From: Hydrogenophaga sp. | Lineage (GTDB): Bacteria > Pseudomonadota > Gammaproteobacteria > Burkholderiales > Burkholderiaceae_C | Direction: 5' to 3' | Length of the DNA: 64,000 nucleotides | Assembly (NCBI GenBank): GCA_016741995.1 | Contig: JACVCO010000015.1 | Span: 35,889-99,888 of the forward strand | Shown here: positions 8,321-17,729 of the stretch, piece after piece | Position numbering within the stretch: position 1 is the stretch's first letter | How the letters are laid out: every line of letters begins with the position of its first letter | Program-made: the position numbers and the translations under genes | Notes under the pieces: model-generated | The model's input: only the letters and a program-made list of their open reading frames with translations | What the model was told of the DNA's origin: nothing | Database searches by the model: none

Positions 8321-9375
8321 CGGTTCAGGCCCAGCAGCGTTTGCAACGTGGCCGCATCGCCCGCGCTCGCGGCGAAGTCGTCGAAGGCGCGGTCGGCCAC
8401 GCGGATGATGTGGTCGCGGATGAAGGTGGCGCCCTCGCGCGCACCGTCTTCGGGGTGCTTGAGGCAGCACTCCCACTCCAGCACCGCCCAGCCCGCGTAG
8501 TCGTGTTGCGCCATCTTCGAGAAGATGGCCTTGAAGTCGACCTGACCATCGCCGAGCGAGCGGAAGCGGCCCGCGCGGTCGACCCAGTTGCTGAAGCCGC
8601 CGTACACGCCTTGCTTGCCGCTGGGGCGGAACTCGGCGTCCTTCACGTGGAAGGCGCGGATGCGCTCGTGGTAGTGGTCGATGAAGGCCAGGTAGTCCAG
8701 TTGCTGCAGCACGAAGTGGCTCGGGTCGTAGAGGATGTTGGCGCGCGGGTGCTGGTCCACGGCGTCAAGGAAGCGCTCGAAGGTCACACCATCGTGCAGG
8801 TCCTCGCCGGGGTGCAGCTCGTAGCAGACGTCCACGCCCGCGTCGTCGAAGGCGTCGAGCACCGGGCGCCAGCGTTTCGCAAGTTCGTCGAAGGCTGCCT
8901 CCACCAGACCCGGCGGGCGTTGCGGCCAGGGGTAGAGGTAGGGCCAGGCCAGCGCGCCCGAGAACGAGGCGTGGGCCTTCAGGCCGAGCCGCTTCGAGGC
9001 TTTCGCCGCGAGCAGCAGTTGGTCGTGCGCCCACGCGGTGCGGGCAGCGGGGTTGCCGCGCACGTGCGGCGCGGCGAAGGCGTCGAACTGCAGGTCGTAC
9101 GCCGGGTGCACGCAGAGCAGCTGGCCCTGCAGGTGGGTCGAGAGTTCGGTCACCTGCAGGCCGTGCGCGGCGAGCACGCCCTTCACCTCGTCGCAGTACG
9201 CGTCGCTGGTGGCGGCGCGTTCGAGGTCGAAGAGGTGCGCGTCGCTGGTGGGGATCTGAACCCCCTTGTAGCCCAGCGACGCGGCCCAGCCGGCCAGGCC
9301 CTCCAGCGTGTTGAAGGGCGCGGCCGTGCCGATGAACTGGGCCAGGAAGATCCCGGGGCCTTGAATCGTTTTCAT
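8317..9375 (-). CDS. sugar phosphate isomerase/epimerase-family TIM barrel
   Basis: This 352-residue protein is of the xylose-isomerase-like TIM-barrel superfamily (AP endonuclease 2 family). Likely metal ligands are seen in YELHPGED, LYDPSHF, RAFHVKDAEF and VLEWE. Pairs of such a protein with a Gfo/Idh dehydrogenase, sharing an operon with a sugar importer, are typical of pathways for unusual sugars (inositol, keto-sugars, anhydrosugars). It starts 26 bp after the stop of the binding-protein gene, with AAGATCTTC in place of a strong ribosome binding site. The reaction itself is not predictable. Confidence 0.83.
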   Translation of the reverse strand: MKTIQGPGIFLAQFIGTAAPFNTLEGLAGWAASLGYKGVQIPTSDAHLFDLERAATSDAYCDEVKGVLAAHGLQVTELSTHLQGQLLCVHPAYDLQFDAFAAPHVRGNPAARTAWAHDQLLLAAKASKRLGLKAHASFSGALAWPYLYPWPQRPPGLVEAAFDELAKRWRPVLDAFDDAGVDVCYELHPGEDLHDGVTFERFLDAVDQHPRANILYDPSHFVLQQLDYLAFIDHYHERIRAFHVKDAEFRPSGKQGVYGGFSNWVDRAGRFRSLGDGQVDFKAIFSKMAQHDYAGWAVLEWECCLKHPEDGAREGATFIRDHIIRVADRAFDDFAASAGDAATLQTLLGLNR

Positions 9376-9401
9376 GAAGATCTTCCTGGCGGTCCGCGGG
9401 C

Positions 9402-10364
9402 TTAGAACGGCGAATCGGGGAAGTAGAAGTCCTTGGCGTTTTCCTTGGTGATCAGCACCGAGGGCACGATGGTGGAGGCTGGCAGCTTCTGGCCCTTCTG
9501 GCGCGCCAGCGCGGTCATCTTGATCGCCTCGTAGAGGAACTTGGGCGAGTAGGACACGTTGGCCTGGATCAGCGGGTTGCTGCCGTCCATGAGCGTCTTC
9601 ACCATGGCCTTGGCACCGGCGCCACCGAAGACGATCTTGATGTCCTTGCGCTTGGCCTGCTCGATCGCGCGCAGCACGCCGAAGGCCATGTCGTCGTCGG
9701 CCGCCCACACGGCGTCGATCTCCTTGAAGCGCGTCAGGAAGTCCTGCATCACCTTGAAGGCGTCGTCGCGGTTCCAGTTGCCGTGCTTGGCGTCCAGCAC
9801 CTTGATGCCGGGGTGGTTCTTCATCACCGCGTTGAACGCGTCCATGCGCTCGTTGTCGATGGTGGTGGGAATGCCGCGCAGCGCGACGATGTTGCCCTTG
9901 CCGTTGAGGAACTTGGCCAGGTACTCGGCCGGCACCTTGCCGAAGGCCGTGTTGTCGCCGGACACGTAGGCGTCCTGCGCGCTGGTGTCGGTGAGGCCGC
10001 GGTCGACCACCGTCACGTACACGTTCTTGGCCTTCACCTGCTGCACCGGGCGCGTGAGCGCGGCCGATTCGAAGGGCAGGATGACCAGCGAGTCGATCTT
10101 GGTCGCGGTGACGAGATCCTGCAGCTGGTTGGCCTGCTCGGGCGCGCCGCTGGCGGTCTTGATGGTGACCTTGATGTTGGGGTCTTTCTCGAGCTCTTTC
10201 TTGGCCTCGTTGGCCCAGTACACCAGGCCGGCGGCGAAGCTGTGGGTGGCGGCCGGGATGGCCACGCCCAGGTTCACCTTGTTCTGGGCCTGCGCCAGCA
10301 GCGGGCTGGCCAGGCCGATGGCGGCCACGGCGGCCAGCGCGTGCAGACGGATGCGGTTCTTCAT
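9402..10364 (-). CDS. sugar ABC transporter substrate-binding protein (ribose/RbsB type)
   Basis: This is a 320-residue periplasmic binding protein of the type I sugar-binding family (RbsB, XylF, IpsA-like). A signal peptide occupies about residues 1-26 (MKNRIRL... ending AQAQN). The mature protein has the [16 protein letters not shown] segment and a hinge region containing [19 protein letters not shown] that matches family architecture. Its gene follows the permease after 58 bp and has a GGAG ribosome binding site (CAAGGAGACAAGC before ATG), consistent with high expression of the binding protein. The sugar is unknown. Confidence 0.9.
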   Translation of the reverse strand: MKNRIRLHALAAVAAIGLASPLLAQAQNKVNLGVAIPAATHSFAAGLVYWANEAKKELEKDPNIKVTIKTASGAPEQANQLQDLVTATKIDSLVILPFESAALTRPVQQVKAKNVYVTVVDRGLTDTSAQDAYVSGDNTAFGKVPAEYLAKFLNGKGNIVALRGIPTTIDNERMDAFNAVMKNHPGIKVLDAKHGNWNRDDAFKVMQDFLTRFKEIDAVWAADDDMAFGVLRAIEQAKRKDIKIVFGGAGAKAMVKTLMDGSNPLIQANVSYSPKFLYEAIKMTALARQKGQKLPASTIVPSVLITKENAKDFYFPDSPF

Positions 10365-10422
10365 GCTTGTCTCCTTGAGGTGGTGGTACTGACGGTGAAA
10401 AAAGCGAAGGCTTGGCGTGCCC

Positions 10423-11427
10423 TCACGGACGCCGCCGCTGCATGAATGCGACGGCGATGATCACGAAACCCTGCACCGCCGCGTTGAGGTACACGCTGAT
10501 GATGCTGGTGAGGTTGAGGATGTTGCTGATGACCGAGAGCAGGATGGCGCCGACCACGGTGCCACCGATGCTGCCGGCGCCGCCACGCAGCGCGGTGCCG
10601 CCCACGATGACGGCGGCGATGGCTTCAAGCTCCCACAGCAGGCCGGTGGTGGGCGAGGCCGAGCCCAGGCGCGGCACGTAGAGCAGCGTGGCGATGCCCA
10701 CGCACACGCCGAGCAAGGTGTAGGTGAGCACCTTGGTGCGGTCCACGTCCACGGCGGCGTAGCGCGCCACCTGCTCGTTGGAGCCGATGGCCTGCACGTA
10801 GCGGCCGTAGGCCGTGCGGTTGAGCAGCAGCGCGCCACCGATGGCGACCAGCGCGAACACCCACACCGGGATCGGGATGCCCAGCAGGCTGCCGTAGTAG
10901 ACCGGGCCGTAGACGTCGGCCAGGGTGTTGTCGAGCGCGAGCGCACCGCCGTCGGCGAAGTAGGTGAGGTAGGCACGGAAGATGCCCAGCGTGCCGAGCG
11001 TGACGATGAAGGGCTCGATGCGCCCGCGCGTGATGAGCAGGCCGTGCGCGAAGCCGAACAGCGCGCCCAGCAGCACCGCCGTGGCCATGCCCGTCATCAC
11101 CACCGCCACCGGCGGCCAGCCCAGCGGCGCGATCTTGTTCATGAGCAGGATGGTCACGCCCGCGATCAGCGCGGCCATGGAGCCCACCGAGAGGTCGATG
11201 CCACCCGAGATGATCACGAAGCACATGCCCACGGCGATGATGCCGATGAAGGCGGTGCGCGTGAGCACGTTCAGGGCGTTGTCCGCCGTGGCGAACTGGC
11301 TGTTGAGCAGCGTGCCGGCGATGCACAGCAGCGCCAGGCCCAGCAGCGGGCCCAGCGTGGGCAGGCGCCAGCGGCGGGCGGCCGGTGCGGTGGCGGCCGC
11401 GGGGGGGTCAATGCGATCCGGTGGCAT
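10423..11427 (-). CDS. sugar ABC transporter permease (RbsC type)
   Basis: This is a 334-residue inner-membrane permease of the RbsC/BPD_transp_2 family with about 8-10 hydrophobic helices. The family motif [17 protein letters not shown] is near residues 66-82, and [22 protein letters not shown] lies in the C-terminal half. The start overlaps the end of the ATPase gene by 20 bp, indicating coupling. It forms the membrane channel together with the double-ATPase and binding protein on either side. Confidence 0.9.
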   Translation of the reverse strand: MPPDRIDPPAAATAPAARRWRLPTLGPLLGLALLCIAGTLLNSQFATADNALNVLTRTAFIGIIAVGMCFVIISGGIDLSVGSMAALIAGVTILLMNKIAPLGWPPVAVVMTGMATAVLLGALFGFAHGLLITRGRIEPFIVTLGTLGIFRAYLTYFADGGALALDNTLADVYGPVYYGSLLGIPIPVWVFALVAIGGALLLNRTAYGRYVQAIGSNEQVARYAAVDVDRTKVLTYTLLGVCVGIATLLYVPRLGSASPTTGLLWELEAIAAVIVGGTALRGGAGSIGGTVVGAILLSVISNILNLTSIISVYLNAAVQGFVIIAVAFMQRRRP

Positions 11428-12925
11428 GGGCGATCAGCTCCTGTTCGTTCAACTGCGCGGCGGCCAGCGTGGCCTGCAGGCGGCCCGCGCGCATCACCGC
11501 GACGCGGTGGCACAGGCCGATGAGTTCCATGAGTTCGGACGACACCACCACCACCGCGCGGCCTTCGTCGGCCAGGCGGCGGATGAGCGCGTAGATCTCG
11601 CGCTTGGCGCCGATGTCCACGCCGCGCGTGGGCTCGTCGAGCACCAGCACGCGCGGGCCGGGGTGCAGCACCTTGGCCAGCGCCAGCTTCTGCTGGTTGC
11701 CGCCCGAGAGCGAGCCCGCGGCCACGTCGAGCGAGCCGCAGCGGATGCCGAATTCGCGCACCGCCTGCGCCAGCGCGTCGCGCTCGCTCGCGGGCTTGAG
11801 CCAGGGTTGGGCATGGCGGTCCAGGGCCATGAGCGTGAGGTTCTCGCGCAGCCCGAAGTGCACATGCAGCCCCCGGCCCTTGCGGTCTTCGCTGAGGTAG
11901 GTGAGGCCGGCGTCGGCGGCCTCGCGCGGCGAACGCGGCAGCACGGCGCGGCCGTTCACCTCGACGGCGGTGGCGCTTCGCTCGCGCAGGCCGAGCAGGC
12001 CCTCGAACAGCTCGGTGCGGCCCGCGCCCACCAGGCCCGCGAAGCCGAACACCTCGCCCGCGCGCACCTCGAAGCTCACGCCCTGCGCCCAGCCCGGCAC
12101 GCTCAGGTCCTGCACCGAGAGCAGCACCGGCGCGTCGGCGGGCACGGTGCTGCGCGGCGGGTAGAGGTCGGCCAGCTCGCGGCCCACCATCAGGTTGGCC
12201 ATCTGCGAGCGCGTGAGCGTGGCCGTGGGTTGCTGCGCCACCAGGCGGCCGTCGCGCATCACCACCACCTGCTCGGTGATGCGCTCCACCTCGTCGAGCT
12301 TGTGCGAGATGAAAACGATGGTGACGCCCTCGGCCTTGAGCCGCGCCACGAGTTCGAACAGGCGGCCGGTCTCGCCCGGGGTGAGCGTGGCGGTGGGCTC
12401 GTCCATGACCAGCACGCGCGCCTGGCGCGAGAGCGCCTTGGCGATCTCCACCAACTGGCGTTCGGCCACGATGAGTTCGCGCACGCGCGTGTCGGGGTCC
12501 ACCTTCGAGAGGCCGACGTCGTCGAGCACGCGGCGCGCCACGGCGCGCATGGCCACGTCGTCCAGCCACAGGCCCAGGGGGCCGCGCCGCTTCTCGTGGC
12601 CCAGGAAGATGTTCTGCGCCACCGTGAGGTCTTCGGCCAGGTTGAATTCCTGGTGGATGAGCACGATGCCTTCGGCCTCGGCGGCGCGCGGGCCGTCGAA
12701 CACCACGGCGCGGCCGTTCACGTCGATGCCGCCCTCGCTCGGCACCTCGTAGCCCGCGAGGATCTTCATCAGCGTGGATTTGCCGGCGCCGTTCTCGCCC
12801 AGCAGGCCATAAACGCGGCCCGGCTCGAAGGCGAGATCCACGCCATGCAGCACCTGCACCGGGCCGAAGCGCTTGACGATGCCGCGCAGTTCGATGCGCA
12901 CGCCACCGGGTTGGGGCGCGGCCAT
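11408..12925 (-). CDS. sugar ABC transporter ATP-binding protein (RbsA/MglA type, two ATPase domains)
   Basis: This 505-residue protein contains two fused ABC ATPase domains. The N-terminal one has an intact Walker A (GENGAGKST), signature and Walker B ([10 protein letters not shown]). The C-terminal one has the degenerate P-loop GLVGAGRTE without the lysine, an intact LSGGNQQK signature and [12 protein letters not shown], which is the normal asymmetric pattern of RbsA-type proteins. The start at 12925 is chosen because it lies at the stop of the ROK gene (TGATG overlap); the reading frame remains open upstream but gives no family similarity. Confidence 0.92.
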   Translation of the reverse strand: MAAPQPGGVRIELRGIVKRFGPVQVLHGVDLAFEPGRVYGLLGENGAGKSTLMKILAGYEVPSEGGIDVNGRAVVFDGPRAAEAEGIVLIHQEFNLAEDLTVAQNIFLGHEKRRGPLGLWLDDVAMRAVARRVLDDVGLSKVDPDTRVRELIVAERQLVEIAKALSRQARVLVMDEPTATLTPGETGRLFELVARLKAEGVTIVFISHKLDEVERITEQVVVMRDGRLVAQQPTATLTRSQMANLMVGRELADLYPPRSTVPADAPVLLSVQDLSVPGWAQGVSFEVRAGEVFGFAGLVGAGRTELFEGLLGLRERSATAVEVNGRAVLPRSPREAADAGLTYLSEDRKGRGLHVHFGLRENLTLMALDRHAQPWLKPASERDALAQAVREFGIRCGSLDVAAGSLSGGNQQKLALAKVLHPGPRVLVLDEPTRGVDIGAKREIYALIRRLADEGRAVVVVSSELMELIGLCHRVAVMRAGRLQATLAAAQLNEQELIAHATGSH

Positions 12926-14121
12926 CACACCACCTCCATCTGGCGCAGGCTTTCCTGCATGGCGAGCACGCCCGCGCCGATGAGCCCGGCGCGTTCGCCC
13001 AGCGGCGTGTACTGGATGTCCAGGTGGCGCGTGGAGAGCGCGAGCGAGCGGTGGTACACGCTCTGGCGCACGGCGGCCAGGAACAGCGGCCCCACGCGCG
13101 TGATGCCCCCGCCGATGAACACGTGCGAGGGGTTGAAGAAGTTCACCACCGACGCGAGCATCTGCCCCACGTGGGCGCCCGAGCGCTGGATCACCTGGTT
13201 GGCGGCCATGTCGCCCGCGCGGCTGGCCTCGGCCACGTCCTGCAGGCGCAGCGCACCGCGCTCGGCGATCAGGCGCGCGAGCAGCGGGCTCTGGCCCGCC
13301 TCGGCCGCTTCGGTGGCCATGCGCGCGATGGCCGGGCCCGCGGCCATGGCCTCCACGCAGCCCAGGTTGCCGCAGTGGCAACGCGGGCCGTCGGGCACCA
13401 CGCAGATGTGGCCCACGTCACCGGCCGAGCCGTTGGCGCCGCGGTACACCTGCCCGTGGCAGACCACGCCGCAGCCCACGCCGGTGCCCACCTTCACCAC
13501 CAGGAAGTTCTGCAGCCCGCGCTGCATGCGCCACAGCTCGCCGAGCGCCATCACGTTCACATCGTTGTCCACGAACACGGGCGCGCTGAAATCGGTCGCG
13601 ATGTCGTCGCGGATGGAGTACGCATCCCACTGCGGCATGAGCGGCGGGTTCACGAGCTGGCCGCTGTCGAAATCCACCGGGCCCGGCAGGCCGATGCCGA
13701 TGGCGATGACCTGGCGCGGCTGCACGCCGCATTGCGCGAGCAGCTCGCGCATGAGCGCGCGGATGCGCGAGAGCACGGGCACCGGGCCGTCGCGCACGTC
13801 GGCCGGTTCGCTGTGGTGGGCGAGCACGGTGAGGTCGGGGCTGAGGATGCCGACCTCCAGGCCGGTGGCGCCCACGGCCACGCCGATGAGCACGCCCAGG
13901 CTGCGGCTCAGGCGCAGGGTTTCGGCGCGGCGCCCGCCGGTGCTGGCCAGCTCACCGGTCTGTTCCAGCAGGCCCTGCTCCAGCAGCTCGGCCACGGCGG
14001 CGTTGGCGCGGCTCTTGGAAAACGAGGACGCCGCGGCGAGCGCGTCGCGCGAGATGCCGCTCGCCCAGAACACGTGGTCGAGCAGCGTCTTTTCGCCGTT
14101 CTTGAGGCCTTTCCAGGTCAC
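12925..14121 (-). CDS. ROK-family transcriptional regulator
   Basis: This is a 398-residue ROK (repressor, ORF, kinase) regulator. The N-terminal winged helix (about residues 10-65, GISRDALAAASSFSKSRANAAV) is followed by a sugar-kinase fold with an acidic VDNDVNVMALGE segment, the VGTGVGCGV phosphate loop and the zinc-binding CHCGNLGCVE motif. I prefer GTG at 14121 as start because GAGGAG sits 6 bp ahead of it; an ATG at 14157 is also in frame. The gene leads the sugar ABC operon and probably represses it in the absence of the sugar. A 14-bp palindrome lies just upstream. Confidence 0.88.
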   Translation of the reverse strand: MTWKGLKNGEKTLLDHVFWASGISRDALAAASSFSKSRANAAVAELLEQGLLEQTGELASTGGRRAETLRLSRSLGVLIGVAVGATGLEVGILSPDLTVLAHHSEPADVRDGPVPVLSRIRALMRELLAQCGVQPRQVIAIGIGLPGPVDFDSGQLVNPPLMPQWDAYSIRDDIATDFSAPVFVDNDVNVMALGELWRMQRGLQNFLVVKVGTGVGCGVVCHGQVYRGANGSAGDVGHICVVPDGPRCHCGNLGCVEAMAAGPAIARMATEAAEAGQSPLLARLIAERGALRLQDVAEASRAGDMAANQVIQRSGAHVGQMLASVVNFFNPSHVFIGGGITRVGPLFLAAVRQSVYHRSLALSTRHLDIQYTPLGERAGLIGAGVLAMQESLRQMEVV

Positions 14122-14174
14122 GTTTGTCTCCTCTGCCGGCGCTCTGTGGCGCGGCATTGCGGTGGATGCTAGGC

Positions 14175-14188
14175 GGTCGAATTCGACC
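14175..14188. promoter_or_regulatory. 14-bp perfect palindrome, candidate ROK operator
   Basis: GGTCGAATTCGACC is a perfect palindrome centred about 60 bp upstream of the ROK start codon in the region between the ROK gene and the divergent thioredoxin-like gene. Position and symmetry suit an autoregulatory operator. A nearby imperfect tandem 11-mer (CCAAATCAGGC / CAAAGTCAGGC, 14209-14230) may also matter. Binding is inferred, not shown. Confidence 0.4.
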
Positions 14189-14296
14189 CGAACAGATCGA
14201 ACCTTGACCCAAATCAGGCCAAAGTCAGGCCCAGCTTAAACCCACGCGGCGTTGCCCGCCGGAACCCGGGCGACGCCAACGGACTCTGTGCTCAGC

Positions 14297-14623
14297 ATGA
14301 CCGCCACCGCCCTGCCCCCCGATGTGTTCGTGATGGCCTTGTGCGCCGACTGGTGCACGCAGTGCCGCGCTTTCGCGCCCGTGGTGCAGGGGCTGGCGGG
14401 GCTGCGCTGGGTGGACATCGAGGACGCGGGGCTGGACGCCGACGAACTGGGCATCAGCGCGTTCCCCAGCGTGGCGATCTTCCGGCCGGCGGGGGTGCTG
14501 CGCTACCTGGGGCCGGTGCGCGCGGACCGCGAGGGGTTTCTGGCGGCGGTGGCGCAGCTGAGCCGGCTGGATGAGCGGCCGGTGCCGGCGGGGTTGCGGG
14601 GGGTGCTCAGCGACGCAGGTTGA
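14297..14623 (+). CDS. thioredoxin-like protein
   Basis: This 108-residue protein has a thioredoxin fold with the redox motif WCTQC (residues 20-24, in ADWCTQCRAF) in place of the classical WCGPC, and the cis-proline region SAFPSVAIF. It has no signal peptide when started at ATG 14297; an ATG at 14252 in frame would add 15 residues. It is a single gene divergent from the ROK regulator, and its 3' end overlaps the convergent PfkB kinase gene by 17 bp. Probable role is cytoplasmic disulfide reduction or redox signalling; the partner is unknown. Confidence 0.8.
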   Translation: MTATALPPDVFVMALCADWCTQCRAFAPVVQGLAGLRWVDIEDAGLDADELGISAFPSVAIFRPAGVLRYLGPVRADREGFLAAVAQLSRLDERPVPAGLRGVLSDAG

Positions 14624-15959
14624 GCGCGCGGAACGGGCCGTGGTGCATGAGCTCGCGCAGCCAGACCAGGCGCGCGGCCGAGGCCACGTCGGTGGGCATG
14701 CCGCGCGCGGCCACGGCGCTGCCCGCGGCGTGGTCGGCCAGTTCGCGGAAGGCGCGTTCCACCGTGTCGAGCGGCAGGTGCGTTTCGCCGGGCGCCACGC
14801 CGGCAAAGAGCGTGGTCACCGCCGGGTCCTGCAGGTCGAGTTCACCGCCGGCACCTGGTAGCGGGCCCGCCGCCATGATGGCCTCTTCCACGCGTTCGAT
14901 GGCGTGCTCGATGCCGAGCGCGGTGACGCGGCCGGCCGGAAAGCTTTGTGCACCCAGCACCGCGATGCCCGTCGGCAGGCTCGAACCGCCCAGCCGGGTG
15001 ACGCGCTCGTCGAGGAACAGCGGTGTGCCCATGGCGCGCGCCAGGTCGGCGCGCGTGGGCAGGTCGGCCCCGCGGCGGGCGCAGGTGATGGCGGCGGCCT
15101 GTGCCGCGAAGGCAATGGCCTCGGCCAGCGCCGCCGCATCCAGCGCGTGCAGCGCGGTGCCACTGAGTGCGCCGTGCTCGGCCAGCCAGGTGAGCAGCGC
15201 GGCCTGGAAGGTGTCGCCCGCGCCCACGGTGTCGACCACGGCCACGGTGGGTGCGGCCACCGCCACGCGCTGCGCGGGCGTCCAGGCGATGGCGCCGCGC
15301 TCGCCGCGCGTGACCACCACCAGCGACACGCCGGCGTCGAGCGCGGCGCGCGCGAAATCGTCGGGCGATCGGCCATCGATCAGCGCGAGGTCCTCGTCGC
15401 TCACCTTGAGCACGTCGGTGCGCGGCAGCATCCAGGCGATCTGCTCGCGCCAGGCGCTCACGTCGGGCTGCACGTTGAGGCGGATGTTGGGGTCGTAGGC
15501 GATCAGCGCGTTCGTGGGGTTTTGCTCGACCAGGGCACGCAGCGTGTGCGCCGTCTCGCCCACCACCGTGGCGTAAGAACCGAGGCAGATCGCGCGCGTG
15601 TCGGGTGGCAGCGTGGACAACGCCGCGGGCGCGAGCTGGCGGTCGGCCGCACCATCGCCGTAGAACGCGTACGACGGCACGCCCGCGGCGTCGGTGCCCA
15701 CCAGGCTGAGCGTGGTGGGTGCGTCGCTGCGCTGCACGGTCGCCGTGCCCACGCCTTCGCTACCCAGCGCCTGCATGAGGCGCTCACCCAGGAAACCGCG
15801 CGAGACGGTGGTGAGGAAGGACACCGGTTGCCCGAGGCGCGCCAGGCCGACCGCGAGGTTGAAGGGCGAGCCACCGAGGCGCGCGTCCAGCGCCATGCCG
15901 GTGGGCGTGGGCGCGGTGGCGAACACGTCGAACAGGGCTTCTCCACAAACGACGAACAT
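14607..15959 (-). CDS. PfkB-family sugar kinase (fructokinase-like) with extra C-terminal domain
   Basis: This 450-residue protein starts with a complete PfkB/ribokinase-family fructokinase (residues 1-305): the N-terminal GGSPFNLAVGLARLG motif at 29-43 and the anion-hole/catalytic motif DTVGAGDTF at 243-251 with Asp249 as predicted base. In the mannitol operon it would phosphorylate fructose made by the polyol dehydrogenase, the role of MtlZ in Pseudomonas. Fructokinases normally end near residue 305-310; here about 140 more residues follow in frame (311-450), for which I recognise no family. The reading frame is continuous with no sign of a frameshift. It is the last gene of the operon, 26 bp after the AraC gene. 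Confidence 0.85.
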   Translation of the reverse strand: MFVVCGEALFDVFATAPTPTGMALDARLGGSPFNLAVGLARLGQPVSFLTTVSRGFLGERLMQALGSEGVGTATVQRSDAPTTLSLVGTDAAGVPSYAFYGDGAADRQLAPAALSTLPPDTRAICLGSYATVVGETAHTLRALVEQNPTNALIAYDPNIRLNVQPDVSAWREQIAWMLPRTDVLKVSDEDLALIDGRSPDDFARAALDAGVSLVVVTRGERGAIAWTPAQRVAVAAPTVAVVDTVGAGDTFQAALLTWLAEHGALSGTALHALDAAALAEAIAFAAQAAAITCARRGADLPTRADLARAMGTPLFLDERVTRLGGSSLPTGIAVLGAQSFPAGRVTALGIEHAIERVEEAIMAAGPLPGAGGELDLQDPAVTTLFAGVAPGETHLPLDTVERAFRELADHAAGSAVAARGMPTDVASAARLVWLRELMHHGPFRALNLRR

Positions 15960-15985
15960 GCGCTCTCCGGGCCAGGGAACAGGGT

Positions 15986-16921
15986 TCAGTGCGCGCCGCG
16001 AAAACGCGCGAGGGACTGGCGGCGGAACTCCGAGGGCGTCATGCCCTTGATCTCGAGGAAGCGGCGGTTGAAGTTGGCCACGTTGTTGTAGCCCACCTCG
16101 TAGCAGATGTGGGTGATCTGCTGGTCGGTGTCCATCAGCAGCTGGCACGCGCGGCTGATGCGCACGCGGTTGACGAAATCGGTGAAGGTGTTGCCGGTGG
16201 CGCGGCGGAAGAAGCGGCTGAAGCGGCTTTCGCTCATGCCGAGTTCGGCGGCCAGCGCGGCGGCCGAGTGCTCGTCGGCCAGGTGGTCGGTGATGCGGCT
16301 GACCACGGCGTCGATCTGGTCGAGCTCGGCCGCGTCGTCGTCGCTCTGCAACTGCACGCTGGAGAGCAGGCGGTAGTCGGTGCAGGCGGCGAGGTCGGCG
16401 AGGAAATCGCAGAACGCGGTGAAGCGGCGCAGGCCGTGTGTGCCCTTCACCTTGTTCCAGTGCGCCTCGGCGGCGTCGGACAGACCGAAGAACTCGATGC
16501 CGTGCTTGGCGCGCTCCAGCATGGGCAGCACGTCGGCCAGCTCGGGGATGGTTTCGCTCGCGCGCACCAGCGGCTCGTGCGCGAACTGGATCACCAGGTC
16601 GCGCACCGCCACACCGCCCTCGGGCAGGTCCATGCTGACCCAGTTGTGCGGCAGGCGCGGGCCGGTGAGCACCAGCTGGCCGGGCTGGAAGGGGCCGATC
16701 CAGTCGCCCACGAACACCTTGCCCGAGGTGGCGGTGATGAGGTGCAGCTCGTATTCGTCGTGGTAGTGCCAGCGCGCGAGCGGCGTGGGAAAACCGTGCG
16801 AGAGGCAGCGCACGAAGCCGACCTCGTCGGGCGGTTCGTAGCCCAGGTCGGGCGAGCGCGCGTACTCGTTCTCCAGCTCGGGGCGGAGCAGGCGGGGGGT
16901 GGCGGCGGAGCGGGCGGGCAT
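15986..16921 (-). CDS. mtlR: AraC-family transcriptional activator of the polyol operon (MtlR-like)
   Basis: This is a 311-residue AraC/XylS-type regulator. An N-terminal cupin-like sensor domain (about residues 25-150, RWHYHDEYELHLI) precedes the two helix-turn-helix motifs at about 215-305 (LAAELGMSESRFSRFFRRAT and ICYEVGYNNVANFNRRF). It lies between the SDR and kinase genes of a mannitol-type operon, as mtlR does in Pseudomonas fluorescens, where an AraC-type MtlR activates the polyol genes in response to mannitol, sorbitol or arabitol. The symbol rests on this context and should be read as by analogy. Confidence 0.82.
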   Translation of the reverse strand: MPARSAATPRLLRPELENEYARSPDLGYEPPDEVGFVRCLSHGFPTPLARWHYHDEYELHLITATSGKVFVGDWIGPFQPGQLVLTGPRLPHNWVSMDLPEGGVAVRDLVIQFAHEPLVRASETIPELADVLPMLERAKHGIEFFGLSDAAEAHWNKVKGTHGLRRFTAFCDFLADLAACTDYRLLSSVQLQSDDDAAELDQIDAVVSRITDHLADEHSAAALAAELGMSESRFSRFFRRATGNTFTDFVNRVRISRACQLLMDTDQQITHICYEVGYNNVANFNRRFLEIKGMTPSEFRRQSLARFRGAH

Positions 16922-16940
16922 GGTCGGCAACAGGCTCAAC

Positions 16941-17729
16941 TCACGACATGACGTTACCACCGTCGACGTTGATCGTCTGCGCGGTGATGTAGCGCGCGTC
17001 GTCGCTGGCGAGAAAGACCGCGGCGCGCGCAATGTCTTCGGGCACGCCCATGCGGCCCAGGGGCACCTCGGCGCCCACGCGGCGCTTCTTCTCGCCCGGG
17101 GGCAATTCCTCGAAGCGCGCAAACAGGGCGTCGACCTGGTCCCACATGGGCGTGTCGACCACGCCGGGCGCGATGCCGTTGACGCGGATGCCGTGCGGCG
17201 CCATGGCCAGCGCGGCGCTCTGCGTGTAGCTGATCACCGCGGCCTTGGTGGCGCAGTAGTGCGATACCAGGGCCTCGCCGCGGCGCCCGGCCTGCGAGGC
17301 CATGTTGATGACCGAGGCGCCGGCCGTGCGCAGCTGCACCATCTGCTGCAGCACGGCCTGCATGACGAAGAACAGGCCCTTGACGTTGACCGCGAACAGG
17401 CGGTCGAACGAGGCCTCGTCGCTCTCCAGCAGCGGCGCCATGTCGAACACGGCGGCGTTGTTCACCAGCGTGTGGATGGGGCCGAAGTGCGATCGGGCGT
17501 CGATCACCAGCTTCGCGATCGCGGCGCGGTCGGTGACGTCGGCACCCAGGTAATGCAGCGCGCCCGGGTGGCTGGCCTGCAGGGCGCGCACGGCCTCGGG
17601 CGCGTCGCCCGCGCGGTCGACCACGCAGCAGCGCGCGCCTTCGTCGAGGCAGGCCGCGGCAATGGCCAGGCCGATGCCACCACCCGCGCCGGTGACGAGC
17701 ACGTGGCGCTGCGCAAGGCGGCCGCTCAC
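16941..17729 (-). CDS. SDR-family polyol dehydrogenase (sorbitol dehydrogenase-like)
   Basis: This is a 262-residue classical short-chain dehydrogenase. The cofactor motif TGAGGGIG is at residues 13-20, NNAA at 90-93, and the catalytic triad is Ser145, Tyr158 and Lys162 (YCATK). The start is GTG at 17729, which overlaps the stop of the preceding dehydrogenase gene (GTGA). Its place beside a mannitol-type dehydrogenase and a polyol importer points to oxidation of sorbitol/glucitol or a related polyol, as with SmoS in the Rhodobacter smo operon. Exact specificity is unproven. Confidence 0.85.
   Translation of the reverse strand: MSGRLAQRHVLVTGAGGGIGLAIAAACLDEGARCCVVDRAGDAPEAVRALQASHPGALHYLGADVTDRAAIAKLVIDARSHFGPIHTLVNNAAVFDMAPLLESDEASFDRLFAVNVKGLFFVMQAVLQQMVQLRTAGASVINMASQAGRRGEALVSHYCATKAAVISYTQSAALAMAPHGIRVNGIAPGVVDTPMWDQVDALFARFEELPPGEKKRRVGAEVPLGRMGVPEDIARAAVFLASDDARYITAQTINVDGGNVMS

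Noticed and set aside
10982..14239. A 1085-codon open frame on the plus strand opposite the sugar ABC and ROK genes
   Set aside because: It is antisense to genes with complete family motifs, and its translation is low-complexity (rich in Ala, Arg, His, Ser). High GC makes long open shadow frames common here.
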